Source: Casuarina equisetifolia
Taxonomy: Eukaryota; Streptophyta; Magnoliopsida; Fagales; Casuarinaceae
Assembly: GCA_028551475.1 (NCBI GenBank)
Contig: CM052356.1
Coordinates: forward strand, 5,280,001-5,344,000
DNA length: 64,000 bases
Direction: 5' to 3'
Made by a program: the position numbers and the translations under genes. Positions 14,101-24,608 of the stretch are shown in pieces. Position 1 is the stretch's first letter. The number at the start of each line of letters is the position of its first letter. The notes beneath the pieces are model-generated. The model saw only the letters and a list, made by a program, of their open reading frames with translations, did not search any database and was not told the DNA's origin.

Positions 14101-17100
14101 CTCTGTTAGTTTCAAATATGTTTGGTTTTAGCCTGATATTGCTATGATTTTTCACATTAAGAAGTCATTTATCTTGTTACTTGTGCAGAGCCCTGGTGCA
14201 TGCTTTATTAAAGCTGCTAAGGCTGGTGTTGTCGATGATCTTAAGGGTAACCTTGATGCATTGGCATGGGGAAAGTTTCCTCCGATGGGGACTGGTGGCC
14301 AGTTTGATATTATATATTCTGGGAAGGTAGACAATATATTGTTTTTCTTCCTTTTTCTTTTGTATACTAGGATGCTAGGTAAGGACTTCCTAGGAGGTGG
14401 TGACATATCCTGCAATTGCTTTCTGAAGATGTTTAACAGCAGGGTTCTGATGGATCCAGTGCATTAGTTGGAAATTCTATAAACTTGAGGAGTTCCGGTC
14501 TGTTGATTTTCTGTCAATGCTTGTATAGAATTATGTTGCATTATTATCTCAAGGCTTTCAGAGATGCAATTAGAGTTCCCTAAATAAGGTCATTCTTCCA
14601 AAGCATCCATGTCCTTGAATAAATAAATACAAAGTGAAACTTAACCAACTTCATTGACTGTAGTTAACTATGAATTTTTATATGTTTAATCATGCCTATT
14701 TTGCCATGTAGACTTTGACCTTCCTGGAGAAGAGAGGGAAGGATAGTATCTTTTCCAATAGCTGGATCATTTCTTTTTCCAATGATCTAATCTCTTAAAT
14801 CCATTGATCAGGGGCGTGAGCTTTCAAAGCCTGTAGATGTGTATAATCTCTTGGGCAGCCATATTATTCCTGATGAACAGAATGTGAAGATCGAAATACC
14901 TGTTGTACACAAAAGTATGTCTGACAAATGTGGTGCTCAGTTTGCCTACAAGGGTGGCAATCTTGCACTGAAAGGAGTAAAAAGGTTTGACCGCCTATCA
15001 AAAACATTATTAAGAAGTGTCTTGACAGCGAATGATATTCTGAAGCTGTCCCATGGATTGAGGAATATATTACACAAGTAAGTTCAGACCTACAATGATT
15101 CTCCTCTCTTTCAGCCTTGTGTAAAATTCATTCTTACTTTTATCAATGTCTTTTGCGTGTCATTATCTATCTTCGTGGGTCTATGGGATTCTAAACCAAG
15201 ACAATGTATGTGTTTCTCAACTTTCATTGTTTACCTTGGAAGGATCATGCAGTCAAAAACATTTTCAGGAAGATAAATTTTGTATCACCTTTTGTACTTA
15301 AATTCAAGTAATGGACTTCTTGGAGAGTTCTTAACATCATTTAAAGTCATTACTTTATATTAAAATATTATTTGATCTGGCGGGCAGGAATTCAGTGCAG
15401 TAAGAAAACTTGAAAATAATACAGAAAAATCAAGTCTAATGATAATACCATGGGTTTTCTTGAGATGTGCCCTCTCTGATTTTTCCATATCCTTTGTTTT
15501 GGTTTTAAGGCATTGCCTTTGAGTTTTAGAAATGCTCCCTAAGAATTACATCAGTTCAGAAGATCTTACTCCTTTACTTCCTATGAACACTCCCTATCAT
15601 TACAATCAGTTCAGAAGATCTTACCCCTTTACTTACTATGAACACTCCCTATCAGTTCATTATGATTTATTTATTTTTATCTGTCTTGCTCCAAAATGGG
15701 AGCAGGTTTGGTTTGAGGAACGGTCTTAGAATGTCTAGGGTCGTGAGGCCTTCGGGAGGGTTAGAGAAAGACACTAAAAAATAATGCAATAGCATACCGC
15801 ATGATCTCAGCAAAACTAGGTAGGTAGCTTTGGGTAATGAGAAATTGAATCGGGGACTAGGTCTCTAAATTCAAAAAAGAGAGCTGGAATAAACAATGCT
15901 TGAGTCTGCAAGCCAATAATAAAACGGTCTCAAAACTAAAGATTTTATTCAATGATGATGAAGCCCCATAATTCTAAATGTCCTATTATTCCTTCCTCCA
16001 AGTTGAGCATTTCAGAATCTTTATTCTCCAATGACCATGAAACTGTTCCTTGCCAATATTGCAAGTCGAATGATTTCTCTGTAGCAAATTTAGCTGGTTT
16101 ATGATTATCTTTAAGTTATTTGGGTTACGTAGTTAGTCCTATAAGATTTGCTCAAGTAGCACCTTCCACTTGAAGTAGATGGAGGATGATTCTGGGGGTA
16201 AAGGCTTATTAGTACATGTGTAACTTACCGATTGAATAAAAGGAATATGCTGCAATGCCAAGAAGTTGTGTGTTTGAATTCTGGTTGATTATCTTTGGAT
16301 AGTGGCGACATTATCTGAAACCACTGGAGTTCTATTTTGATATTCTCCTGTGAATATTGGTTCTAGCATGAATGGGCTGTAGTCATGGCTGCTATTAATA
16401 GCAAGCCATGTTATTTTTGGTGCTTTGCTTTTAACATTAACATGATGCTTCTACGAGTGATGCTGATATTTACTCCTTTTTCTGTTTCCCTTGGCCTCAT
16501 GGAATTTTGTTATAAAACTATATGTGTTTTGCTCGTAGGTATCCCATTAATCACAATTTAGATGAAAAAGACAAGGCAACTTTGATGGTGGCTTTATATT
16601 TTCATCCGCGAATGGAAGAAAAGATTGGAATTGGAGCTCACGACATAAAGGATATAAAGGTATAAAATATTGTGTGGAAAAGGAAAAAGAAAAAGAAAAT
16701 AAGTGATGAAACCCTTGATGATTTTCTGATTCTTTGAGCAACTAGTCCTTTGATAAGATGGCTTTTTTACTTAATACAAGCTGACCTTGTTTAATAGGAT
16801 ATAATCATTCAATTGTGTATTATAATTGATGACAGTGGTCTGCTTGAAACTTGTGCTTAAGTTATTGCCCTGTGAAGGACACTTATATTATTTGTCAAAT
16901 TTTTTACTTTTATTCTTTCATGGGTAGAAATAAAAATTTGGTTCCAAAAGTTTTCATTGTAGGTCACTTGCTATGTGTTGATCAAAAGCTACTGAAGATG
17001 TTAATATAATTGTAGGTTTCAACAATAAACTAACTCTTAAGTAACTTGAATAAGGATTCATCTTGGTTCTCATATATTTGGAGTTTTATCACTTGAAAAC

Positions 17101-17721
17101 AATTACTTGGAACATGCACCTCACATCATTGGTCTGGTACTGGATATAGCTCTTTTTTCATTGTAATGGAGATTACACAAGTTGTTTTTCCCCAGGTCTT
17201 TGGTTGGATGAATATGAGTTGAAGTTGGTATATTGCCTTGTCATTGATGTGAGTTTATTTAATCTTATACATGGCTTTATATTCTCCAGGAATCTCTCGT
17301 GATTTTAGTTAACAATGCGAGGGAAAGTTCATTTGTCACTATGGGGAAGGAAAAAAAGAAAGAATTCCTCCATATATAGAAGCTAGGTCTAATTTCATTA
17401 GGAAACTGAATGCAGCTCTACTTTGCTGATTGGCTGCATTATGTAAAGATAAAAAAGATGAGAATTTGTGCCCAAAGTCTCTGCTCATAAAGCCTGTCAC
17501 TAGGAATGTTTATGACATGTATTGATTTGAATACATCGGATGTTTTTCAGGTTGGTTGCCACCCGAAGTATCAGAGCACACGCTGTTTTGAAGTGGTACG
17601 AATGGATGGGACGGTTGAAGATTTTTCATACCATAAGTGTGTTCTTGGTGCTCTTGAGGTCATTGATCCCCGGAGGGCCAAAAGCTACAAATCAAAATGG
17701 TTACAACACACTGTTCTATGA
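2190..17721 (+). CDS. NRPD1: DNA-directed RNA polymerase IV largest subunit, 18 exons, one frameshift
   Basis: NRPD1 is the catalytic subunit of plant Pol IV, the nuclear enzyme that makes precursors of 24-nt siRNAs for RNA-directed DNA methylation. Exons as read: 2190-2288, 4830-4950, 5044-5168 (or 5162), 5942-5995, 6084-6308, 7418-7574, 7687-7782, 7872-9788, 10956-11125, 11238-11304, 11383-11501, 13255-13388, 13536-13795, 13931-14104, 14189-14326, 14812-15077, 16539-16659, 17551-17721. All introns are GT/AG and phases agree throughout, giving about 1470 aa, close to the roughly 1450 aa of Arabidopsis NRPD1. Visible features are an N-terminal zinc site (CSTCG...HCEGHFG), RPPSIHQHS, the metal-A motif DFDGD in FRGDFDGDCLHGYVPQS, the conserved SRDSSFS...ADLPGTL stretch, and a C-terminal DeCL domain. 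Motif detail fits NRPD1 rather than NRPE1: no long repeat tail follows the DeCL domain. The start may instead be Met at 2202 (better initiation context, better family fit). Exon 6 carries one extra base that stops the frame at 7532-7534; all other exons are open. Confidence 0.9.
2289..4829 (+). other. NRPD1 intron 1
   Basis: A 2.5-kb intron separates the short first exon from exon 2. It is AT-rich except for a purine-rich patch near 4330-4410. Small open frames on both strands at 4000-4470 overlap one another and resemble no family I know, so I treat them as chance. Confidence 0.6.
4893..5065 (+). other. NRPD1: NRPD1 N-terminal zinc-binding clamp
   Basis: Across the exon 2/3 junction the protein reads LGLPNP, then CSTCG, then HCEGHFG. 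This is the Cys-x2-Cys...Cys-x2-His zinc clamp found near the N terminus of every RNA polymerase largest subunit. A second set of cysteines follows in exons 3 and 4 (CPGC and CKYC). Confidence 0.85.
5169..7417 (+). other. NRPD1 introns 3 to 5 region
   Basis: Apart from exons 4 (5942-5995) and 5 (6084-6308) this is intronic. Intron 3 ends in an unusually G-rich acceptor region (a run of eight or more G near 5923-5931). Intron 5 (6309-7417) is 1.1 kb and T-rich; its small open frames near 6584-6949 are low-complexity and not convincing. Confidence 0.6.
7529..7534 (+). other. NRPD1: single-base frameshift and stop in NRPD1 exon 6
   Basis: Exon 6 reads in frame from 7418 (VHYLLNNIDRKLIKK...) to PVTPNCHRVT, then meets TGA at 7532-7534. 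Immediately after, the family sequence resumes one base out of phase (EVTHAFSNGQRLIF) and runs to the donor at 7575. The exon is 157 bp where 156 would keep the frame, so one base around 7529-7532 is extra. No GT/AG pair nearby can remove it. Confidence 0.85.
8379..8393 (+). other. NRPD1: NRPD1 catalytic metal-A motif DFDGD
   Basis: The five codons encode Asp-Phe-Asp-Gly-Asp, the three aspartates that hold the catalytic magnesium in all multisubunit RNA polymerases. Pol IV and Pol V keep this motif while losing many other conserved residues of Pol II. All three aspartates are present. Confidence 0.95.
9789..10955 (+). other. NRPD1 intron 8
   Basis: This 1.2-kb intron follows the single large 1917-bp exon that encodes the catalytic core. 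It is AT-rich and I see no repeat or open frame of note. Confidence 0.6.
11825..11850. repeat. (CA)n microsatellite
   Basis: About thirteen uninterrupted CA units lie in NRPD1 intron 11. It is likely to vary in length between individuals. Confidence 0.9.
12374..12705. repeat. degenerate direct repeat in NRPD1 intron 11
   Basis: Two stretches of about 130 bp, near 12374-12500 and 12574-12705, share the order 'taaagcc(t/c)aa(t/c)cca...', 'tttcttt/c-attt aaacttaacc' and 'ctcgtggc(c/a)tccaa'. The period is about 200 bp. The repeat is probably an old transposon remnant whose family I do not recognise. Confidence 0.5.
15078..16538 (+). other. NRPD1 intron 16
   Basis: This 1.46-kb intron separates exons 16 and 17. 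Its only notable content is a 55-bp tandem duplication listed separately. Confidence 0.6.
15551..15658. repeat. 55-bp tandem duplication
   Basis: The phrase 'tcagttcagaagatctta' occurs at 15551 and again at 15606, and each copy continues to 'tatgaacactccctatca'. The two units differ at only a few bases. It lies within NRPD1 intron 16. Confidence 0.85.
16539..17721 (+). other. NRPD1: DeCL (DUF3223) domain exons of NRPD1
   Basis: Exons 17 and 18 encode a C-terminal segment ending in motifs CHPKYQSTRCFEVVR and DFSYHKCVLGAL, typical of the 'defective chloroplasts and leaves' domain that ends plant Pol IV and Pol V largest subunits. In NRPD1 this domain is close to the C terminus, as here. The 891-bp intron between the two exons contains nothing I recognise. 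Confidence 0.85.
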
Positions 17722-18322
17722 CCCAACCGTATATCCATGTTTGTATTTCCGAAGTCCAAGCATGTATAGTGATTGCCATCTGATCAGAGGATGGCCAGTA
17801 TCTAAGGTCTCTATCTGAGGTTAAACATTCAGTCATTTTGACCCACCTTTGCAATGATCCTGATCACCCGAAGCTTGCATTTTCATCCAAGGCAATTTCA
17901 AGAAATCCTATGCATTTCTGTAACAGTGGTGATGGATCATCTGAATCATAGTTTTGGAGCTTTTATACAATTTCAAGTCTGTTCATTTCCCAAAAAAAGG
18001 AAGAATATTTTACTGAAGAAAAGAGGCGCAAAAAGTAAGGTGTTTAATTCTGTAATCAGCATTGTACTTTTCAATTTCTTTTTGCAAATCATTATACTGC
18101 AGCCCCTTATCCAAGCTTCTTTTTGCTACTTCCACTATAGGTTCTTTGCCTTGCATCAAATCAGGCGAAGAAGATCTAGTAGAAGCAGCAACGGGAAGCT
18201 TGTTAAGGGCCATTCCAATTTCATGATGTATACAAGTCACATACACTATGGAAACATTTTGTAGAACCCCAAGTGACCATACATCTAGCTCTGGAATTTG
18301 AATTTTCAACATTATTCAACTC
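17722..18322. other. NRPD1 3' flank
   Basis: This is the downstream untranslated and flanking region of NRPD1. A minus-strand open frame (18010-18312, 100 codons) with fairly normal amino-acid composition overlaps it, but I recognise no family and see no supporting exon structure. The tandem segmental duplication begins at its right edge. Confidence 0.45.
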
Positions 18323-18712
18323 TGATTCTTTGTAGAACATCTAGATGACACCTGAACCTCATTATTTCTACCAATCCAAATTCCTGTCCATTACACATTT
18401 TATCTCTCGTATTGTCATCAGGAAGGTCATTAGATTCTTATTTCTGCAGCTGCAGAACTGGTCTAAAATATGCTAGAAAGCTACAACATGACTTTGTTCT
18501 GCTATGCATGTCATGTATCTGCATTCGGATGTTAAAAAATTCTGCAGATGAACAGTTCAAGAAAAAGACATGTAAATGAAGGGCAACTCTTGAGCTTTGA
18601 AGACCTTCTTTCACTCTGCTGCCATTACTAGAGCACGCGTTTGGCCATGTGCAAGTACTGAATCCTTTGAATATATTTATTCAACTATGTATGTGACAAG
18701 CTCAATCCAGAC

Positions 18713-19247
18713 TCCCATTCTTTTATTTCTCTCTAGATCTAGATTTTCTTTCATTCTTCTGTTGGGGATTTTAAACTCCAGGCACATCTGGACCACAGCA
18801 CACATATCTGCAGTGTCTTGTCAGTTTATCAAAACTCCAAGGGAATATTTGCAGTGCCTGATATATTAGTCTGTCGGGTGTCACATCAATCAATCGAATC
18901 CACATTGGTCCTGTCACTAATCTCACCAGCTTTGTTATTGCTTAAAGATTTGATTGTATAATAATGGAAGGTAGACTAGTAGGTTTAATGGGGGTAGGTT
19001 TTAGGCCAAAACAGCCACGTATGGCTCTTAATAGTTTGTTCATTACTCTATTCCATTTTCCCTACTTTTCTCTGCACATGTGCTGAAACCACATCTTCTG
19101 TGTCGTTTTCTTCAACCATGTTCTTGAGTGAAATTTACAAGATATGGAATCATGCCATTAGGAAAACACAAAATTTGTCATAAGAATTCTTGAAAGTAGA
19201 TTAATAAAATGGAAGGTGTGTTGATTCAAATTTGGGTTTTGATACCA

Positions 19248-19287
<40 letters not shown>

Positions 19288-21110
19288 GCAGAGTAGAAAG
19301 TGGGTCTTGAGTTTTATTTTAGGTGATATAGGACAATTTTCATACTATTTTTAACATTAATATATCATGAGGGTCCCTTATGAGTGTGTTTAAAAACTGT
19401 CAAATTAATATAATAAGCCTCTTGAGATCTTATAATCGACAAAAGAATACTTTGATTGTGATTCACCACCGAAAAGGATAACACTAAAATATCTAGATTT
19501 TCCCTAATTGTTAATCAATAACAAGTACAGCCTAAGTATGCGCCAAGTCAATTGGTTCAATCGGATTCATGTATCTACACATTCTTGACCTACTCTTTCA
19601 TGGTGGGCGTCAACAATATCAACCAGGAGGCCTCTGCAAAGTGGATTACTTTATAATAGAACACCACTGATTGTTCCCTTTAACTAGATATTTCTCTGCC
19701 GTGCCTGCAGAAATCGTGCCCAATTTGAATTATCTTACTTAGATTTGTCAAGATTTACAGGCCATCTTCTGCCAATGAGAGATAAACTCCAAGCAACAAG
19801 TTGAGCCTACCACAGAAATTTGAATTATCAGCAGCAGCCTCTTAATGCCCATTGATTGAAGAAAAACAAAGCTATTAGTTCATTCTAGTTTCTATAACCC
19901 AAATTAGCAATGAAGAAGAAGCATAATTCAGGAAAGTATTGTCTTGTAGCTAAAACATGGACAAAACCCTCTCTCTCTCTCTCTCTAAAAGGACAAATAG
20001 TCCCACAGCCAAAACTTATTTTCAAATATTTTCGGGATATTCAAATTCAATTGATTTTATGAAACCCTTTTTAAGAAATCCCAAAAATAAAAATATAATA
20101 ACTTAGATTTTTCACTCTAATTTCTCTAAGGCAGACAAAAGAAGCTCTAATCTTGCCCTTTCATATGATAGAACTCTTGTGTGTTACAGCTGCTAAGACA
20201 ATTATGAAATTTTTTTATTACCAAGAAAAAAATATTAAGTTAAAGAATATAAAAATGATGTAGAAAAGAATTAAAAACTTTACTATAAACGACAAGATTA
20301 CTTCCTTTTATGCGATAAGGACGCACCGTTTTCGGCAGTGGTGGACAACGTCAATGAGACAAATTTGGGTCCCGGCGTGGGCTAGGTTAGGTGGCGGCCG
20401 GCGTCCGGACACCCCTATAGCACCTATGAAAACGAAACCTGAAGCTTTTGTCCTTGGCAAATCAGATCCGTTCATTTTATTTATTAATAATTTCGTATAC
20501 AATAATACAAAAAAGAGGTAAAACCTACCATGATTTTGTCTTCCACCATGGCTAGCATTTCTTCTTGCAGGTAGGTCCGAGTGCTAAGATTTTTATCAAT
20601 GGATACACCCTTTTCAATTATCGATTATTTTATAGTCAATTACTTGTTAAGCAGTCCCGGTTAAAATAAAAAATTTGATACTAAGTTAAAAAATTTATTT
20701 TTATCTTAAAAATTAACTTGTAAGAAAAAAAAAACCAACTTTAAATATAATGAATGTTCAAGATGTTCAAATATATAATTTAATTTTGTTCTAATTTTTG
20801 TATTTTGGTCTTCCAGTATGTATGGATTGGCTTCGACGAGAAGGCTTCTGTATATATCTCAATAGCATGAATCATTCTCAGCAACAGATTGCGTCGTTGA
20901 ATTCCAAAACTTTGGCTCCTTGCTTGACATCGGTACAAGAAAGACCAACTCATTTCTTCTCTTTGCCGAGTAGTGACGCGTAGCATATGAATAGCCATGC
21001 TTGACTAGGATACATGGCAGATGCACACCTTGCAAACCAAGCAGGGAACCTTTTGAAAACATCCGGCAGCCTATTCCCAGTAAGTAATCATTTGCAAGAT
21101 CGGTAGTCAT
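18713..21110. other. copy-A-only non-coding segment
   Basis: This 2.4-kb part of copy A is missing from copy B, where retroelements occupy the same place. It contains an AT microsatellite, a short CT run at 19974-19986, and a GC-richer patch around 20320-20470. I recognise no gene here. The open frames near 20308-20502 and 20780-21110 overlap on opposite strands and match nothing I know. Confidence 0.5.
19252..19283. repeat. (AT)n microsatellite
   Basis: About sixteen uninterrupted AT units lie in the non-coding segment downstream of NRPD1. Confidence 0.9.
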
Positions 21111-22058
21111 ATGTAAATATTAAAATATTAACCGTCTCACACAATTAATGTATATATATATTTATGTATTATATACACATTTAAATTTATATATATAGAT
21201 ATCAAATCTAAAATTAAGAGATTTTAGATAATATTTACTCCCAACTGAACTAAATGTTTATTGACCATATGAGAGGTATTTTCTCTAAAATTGGGTTATA
21301 CTATAATATTAAGAAAGGTTTTTTTTTTCTTAAAATTAGTTTATAAAAATACTATATATATTATTTTTAAAAATAATTCTCAAAAATAGAATTAAAGAAG
21401 ATAGTACAGAGAGAGTTTTTTTGTTTAGAAATATAAAATTCTTTAAAAAAATATTACTTTGAACAAGATTTATAAACTTTTAATTTTTATTTTTTTATAA
21501 ATATAGTGACTTTTATAATGTTAGAATATACTATTGTATTTTTATTTTTTAAAATTTATCAATACAATTTACTCTTCAAAAAAAAAAAAAAAACTAAGTC
21601 ATGTCTTACATAGTCAATATTAGATTGATATCCTCTTCATATATTATATATTTAAGTGTGTCTCTTGATAACTTGTTCATACATTAGCAAAAGTGATATC
21701 CTTGTGACTTCCAGCAAGAGGACCCTACTATAGATCCCACAGAGTACCAAAAGCCACTCCTTTAGCCATCTTCTTAGGTTTCCCAGTAGGACTAGACAAT
21801 CTTATCTTCCAGAGAGTCGATGGGAAATCAGTGGTATTCTGCTGATATCCAGATCCCTTTTCGCTCGCAGTGCAAACCTCAAGCTGTTGGAAAAGCCGAT
21901 AGTAACGCAGAAAAGCACACAACTGCAGATAGTGGGTCTCTGTCCTACCTGCCACTCATCAGTATGCTTTCTCGACTACTCTTATCAATGCGCAGGTATG
22001 GAGCTTTGTAAGCCATGTTGCGTCCCTTTCCCGTTTTCCGTATCCATGCAGCTGCTTT

Positions 22059-22062
<4 letters not shown>

Positions 22063-22096
<34 letters not shown>
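22063..22096. repeat. (GA)n microsatellite
   Basis: About seventeen GA units lie upstream of SPX-MFS gene A. The matching place in copy B (near 44920) has no such run, so the expansion is specific to copy A. Confidence 0.9.
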
Positions 22097-22100
<4 letters not shown>

Positions 22101-22396
22101 GAGCTTCGGCGGAACTTTAAGATAAAGGCAATGTTAGGCCAAAAAGACGCATAGATCTTGTACTTGGACCTTTTTAACAATTAACTCTGCCATCATTCTT
22201 CAATACTTTCAGCATATTATTAGCTGCAAAGGCTATGCTCACTTTTTCTTTCAAGGATCGGGAGTTCCAGGATTCCCCCTTTTTCATAAAAACAAACAAA
22301 AGTTTATTTGTATTGCAAGATGTCAAAAATTAATTGACCAAGTAATTAATATTCGTTCAAATAAATATAAAAATATCAACATTTTTATAAGTGCAT

Positions 22397-22840
22397 GTTA
22401 CAATCCTATAAGAGACAGGTCTTATGAGTAACCGTCCTTTTGGCAAATGGTAACAGGATGATATCATTTGGTATCGGATCAAGCCAAATCCTAAGTTCAA
22501 ATTTCATATCTACTCAAATGGTTATTCAAGAAAACGGCTAATTGTCTTTATATAAATTAAAGTGCAACCATTTAAGACTTAACTACGAGTAATATGTCAA
22601 GACATCAATTCAGAAATATGATCAAATGTTATGATCTTATATGAGGTATGTCTCGTGAATAACTAATAGGCTGACTTTTAACAAATAGTAGCATAATAAT
22701 ATCATTTGGTATTGAATCAAGCCACATCTTGAGTACAAATCTCATATCTACTAAAATGGCTACCTAGAAAAAGACTTCTTGCCTTCATATAAATTAAGAC
22801 ATCAGCTCAAAAACGTGTAATATATTGTAACGGGACTATA
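22397..22840. repeat. 231-bp tandem repeat, two degenerate units
   Basis: Unit one starts at 22397 and unit two at 22628. Both carry 'gtta(c/t)(a/g)atc(c/t)tata', 'atatcatttggtat(c/t)g' and 'aa(a/t)ctcatatctact' in the same order. It lies about 2 kb upstream of the gene A leader and has no counterpart at the matching place in copy B. The unit has no coding content I can recognise. Confidence 0.7.
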
Positions 22841-24394
22841 GTCTTTCTTTGGGCCAAATGGTAACACCAATGGTATTAGTCTATCTTCACCCATGGAGAA
22901 GATAAATGGCTATCAATGTTTATTGCTTTCAGCAAATTATTTCGCTCTAAGGGCCACACCAACTTTGTGTTCTGAAGTTTCGGGAGTTTTGGTCCACTTT
23001 TTATCTGGGTCTTACGTGGAAAACCACTGTACCTACTGCCTTTGGGGTTAACTTGGAGGGCACGTGGCCGTGCATCCCTGGCCACGAGTCTTGTCGCAGC
23101 CGATCGAGTGGGGGGTGACACGTGATGCTTTAATAGCTAGGTTAGTCACATGCTTCAATTCTTGGCTACTTGGGGGAATAGTCCTGCCTGAATAAAAAGC
23201 TGTCGGGTACCTGTGATTTTCATCATTCTACCATTTCATTACACAAAATTTTACTTTGTTTTTCTATAGATTATAATAACTACTGATGTTCATATCAATT
23301 TATTAAGCTCATTTTCATTTAATATGAGGTAAACTCTGTATAATACTTGTCATAAAATCTTGTTTAATCCAGAAACTTATTGAAGTTTATTAGACAGATA
23401 TTATATTGAACATTTGTTTGATAATACTACCAAGGAGATTAACTTTTTGGAGGGTTTCTCATTTCTACTCAATCAAAAACCTAAACCAATGGAAGACTTA
23501 ATTTTTTTTTCATTCACTACACATTGTACTGTTTAGGATTAGACTTAATGGGTATCCTAACAAGTGCCTACTTTAGCATTAAAATTTGATTATTTCTTCG
23601 CTTTTTAAAGTGAAAGCAACTAGTCTCCTAATAATCATTGTTAACTTAGGAATTATGCAACTTCACACCATATAAAATAAGGCTGGTATTGCGTATCTCT
23701 AGTAGTTGTAATGATGACGAAAGTTAACAATGATGATTAATAAAATATTTATCGTGCTGTAATTTCCCTCTATTGGACATAACTTGTAAAAAAATAAAGG
23801 TTCCAACTGTTGTGTCTTTATTTAATAAACCACCAACGTGTACTGAGTAAATGGCAAATGTGCCATCACATCTCATTTATGACCAAAAGTAAAAGACAAA
23901 AATTTTAGTCGTAGTCTTGTTCTTTTCTTTTATCAAGTCTTGATCATGTCTTAAAATTTATAATAATATATGCATTTTTTAGAAAGTTGTTTAAGATAAT
24001 TCAACCAAAGTAAATTAGTCTCAAATCCAGGAAATCTGTTTTTGTACTGTTTATTATTTTTTTATGACTTATAATCTCGTATCAAGCAAAACTTAATAAT
24101 TCAACCAATCCTTTATATCATTTGGACTATACTTGAAGGCTTTAAATTAATTAGTTAATTTATTATTCAAGCCAAAAAAAGGAAAGAAATTGCTGTGGCA
24201 AAAATACCTTGGACTCCGTTCCTTGGTGTCATAATTGCGGCAGAAAGATAATGATTCCGAAGTAGATTTTGGACCGTTCAGAATTTCGCTAAAAGCCGTA
24301 CTGGGGGCGGCCAGCCCGCTTACCCAAATTGCCACCCTCATTCACCAAAATTCCAATTCCGTCCCCGCAATACTGCCCCTGCAATCAGTACAAA

Positions 24395-24556
24395 ATGATC
24401 CGCTTTCTCCGTGAACCGAAAGCCAAGAGTCCGCTTCCACCTCCTTCCCCTTCCTTTCTAGGCTGTCTCCTGCAATCACTTTGGCTGCATCCAGAATCTT
24501 GCTTTCCGTATAAACGTTTTTCGTACAACACTCTCTGTTCGTTGATGGTCATCTAA
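24395..24556 (+). other. upstream ORF in gene A leader, 53 codons
   Basis: An ATG-started frame beginning MIRFLREPKAK lies in the presumed 5' untranslated exon, ahead of the leader intron. Gene B keeps the same start and first codons (46228-46287) but stops after 19 codons. If transcription starts upstream of 24395 this could reduce translation of the transporter. The transcription start is not visible in the sequence, so this is inference. Confidence 0.4.
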
Positions 24557-24608
24557 GAAGTCTCGTTTTGTTCGCACTTGTAAACCGCGGTTTCCGAAAC
24601 TCACCTCG

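Noticed and set aside
2190..17721. NRPE1 (Pol V largest subunit) instead of NRPD1
   Set aside because: The protein ends right after the DeCL domain with no long repeat-rich tail, and the length (~1470 aa) and internal motifs fit NRPD1.
18010..18312. 100-codon minus-strand open frame beside NRPD1 3' end, with plausible composition and an 'ELDVWSLGVLQNV' phrase reminiscent of kinases
   Set aside because: No other kinase motifs, no exon structure, and overlapping open frames on the + strand. One phrase is not enough to call a gene.
20530..20580. 'ATGGCTAGCATTTCTTCTTGCAG|GTAGG' as a first exon of a plastid-targeted protein
   Set aside because: No downstream exon continues it and no homologous stretch exists in copy B.
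21110..24600. PHR1-type phosphate-response element (GNATATNC) upstream of gene A
   Set aside because: I scanned the ATAT sites I could see in the upstream region and none fitted the full pattern; a computed motif scan would be needed to be sure.
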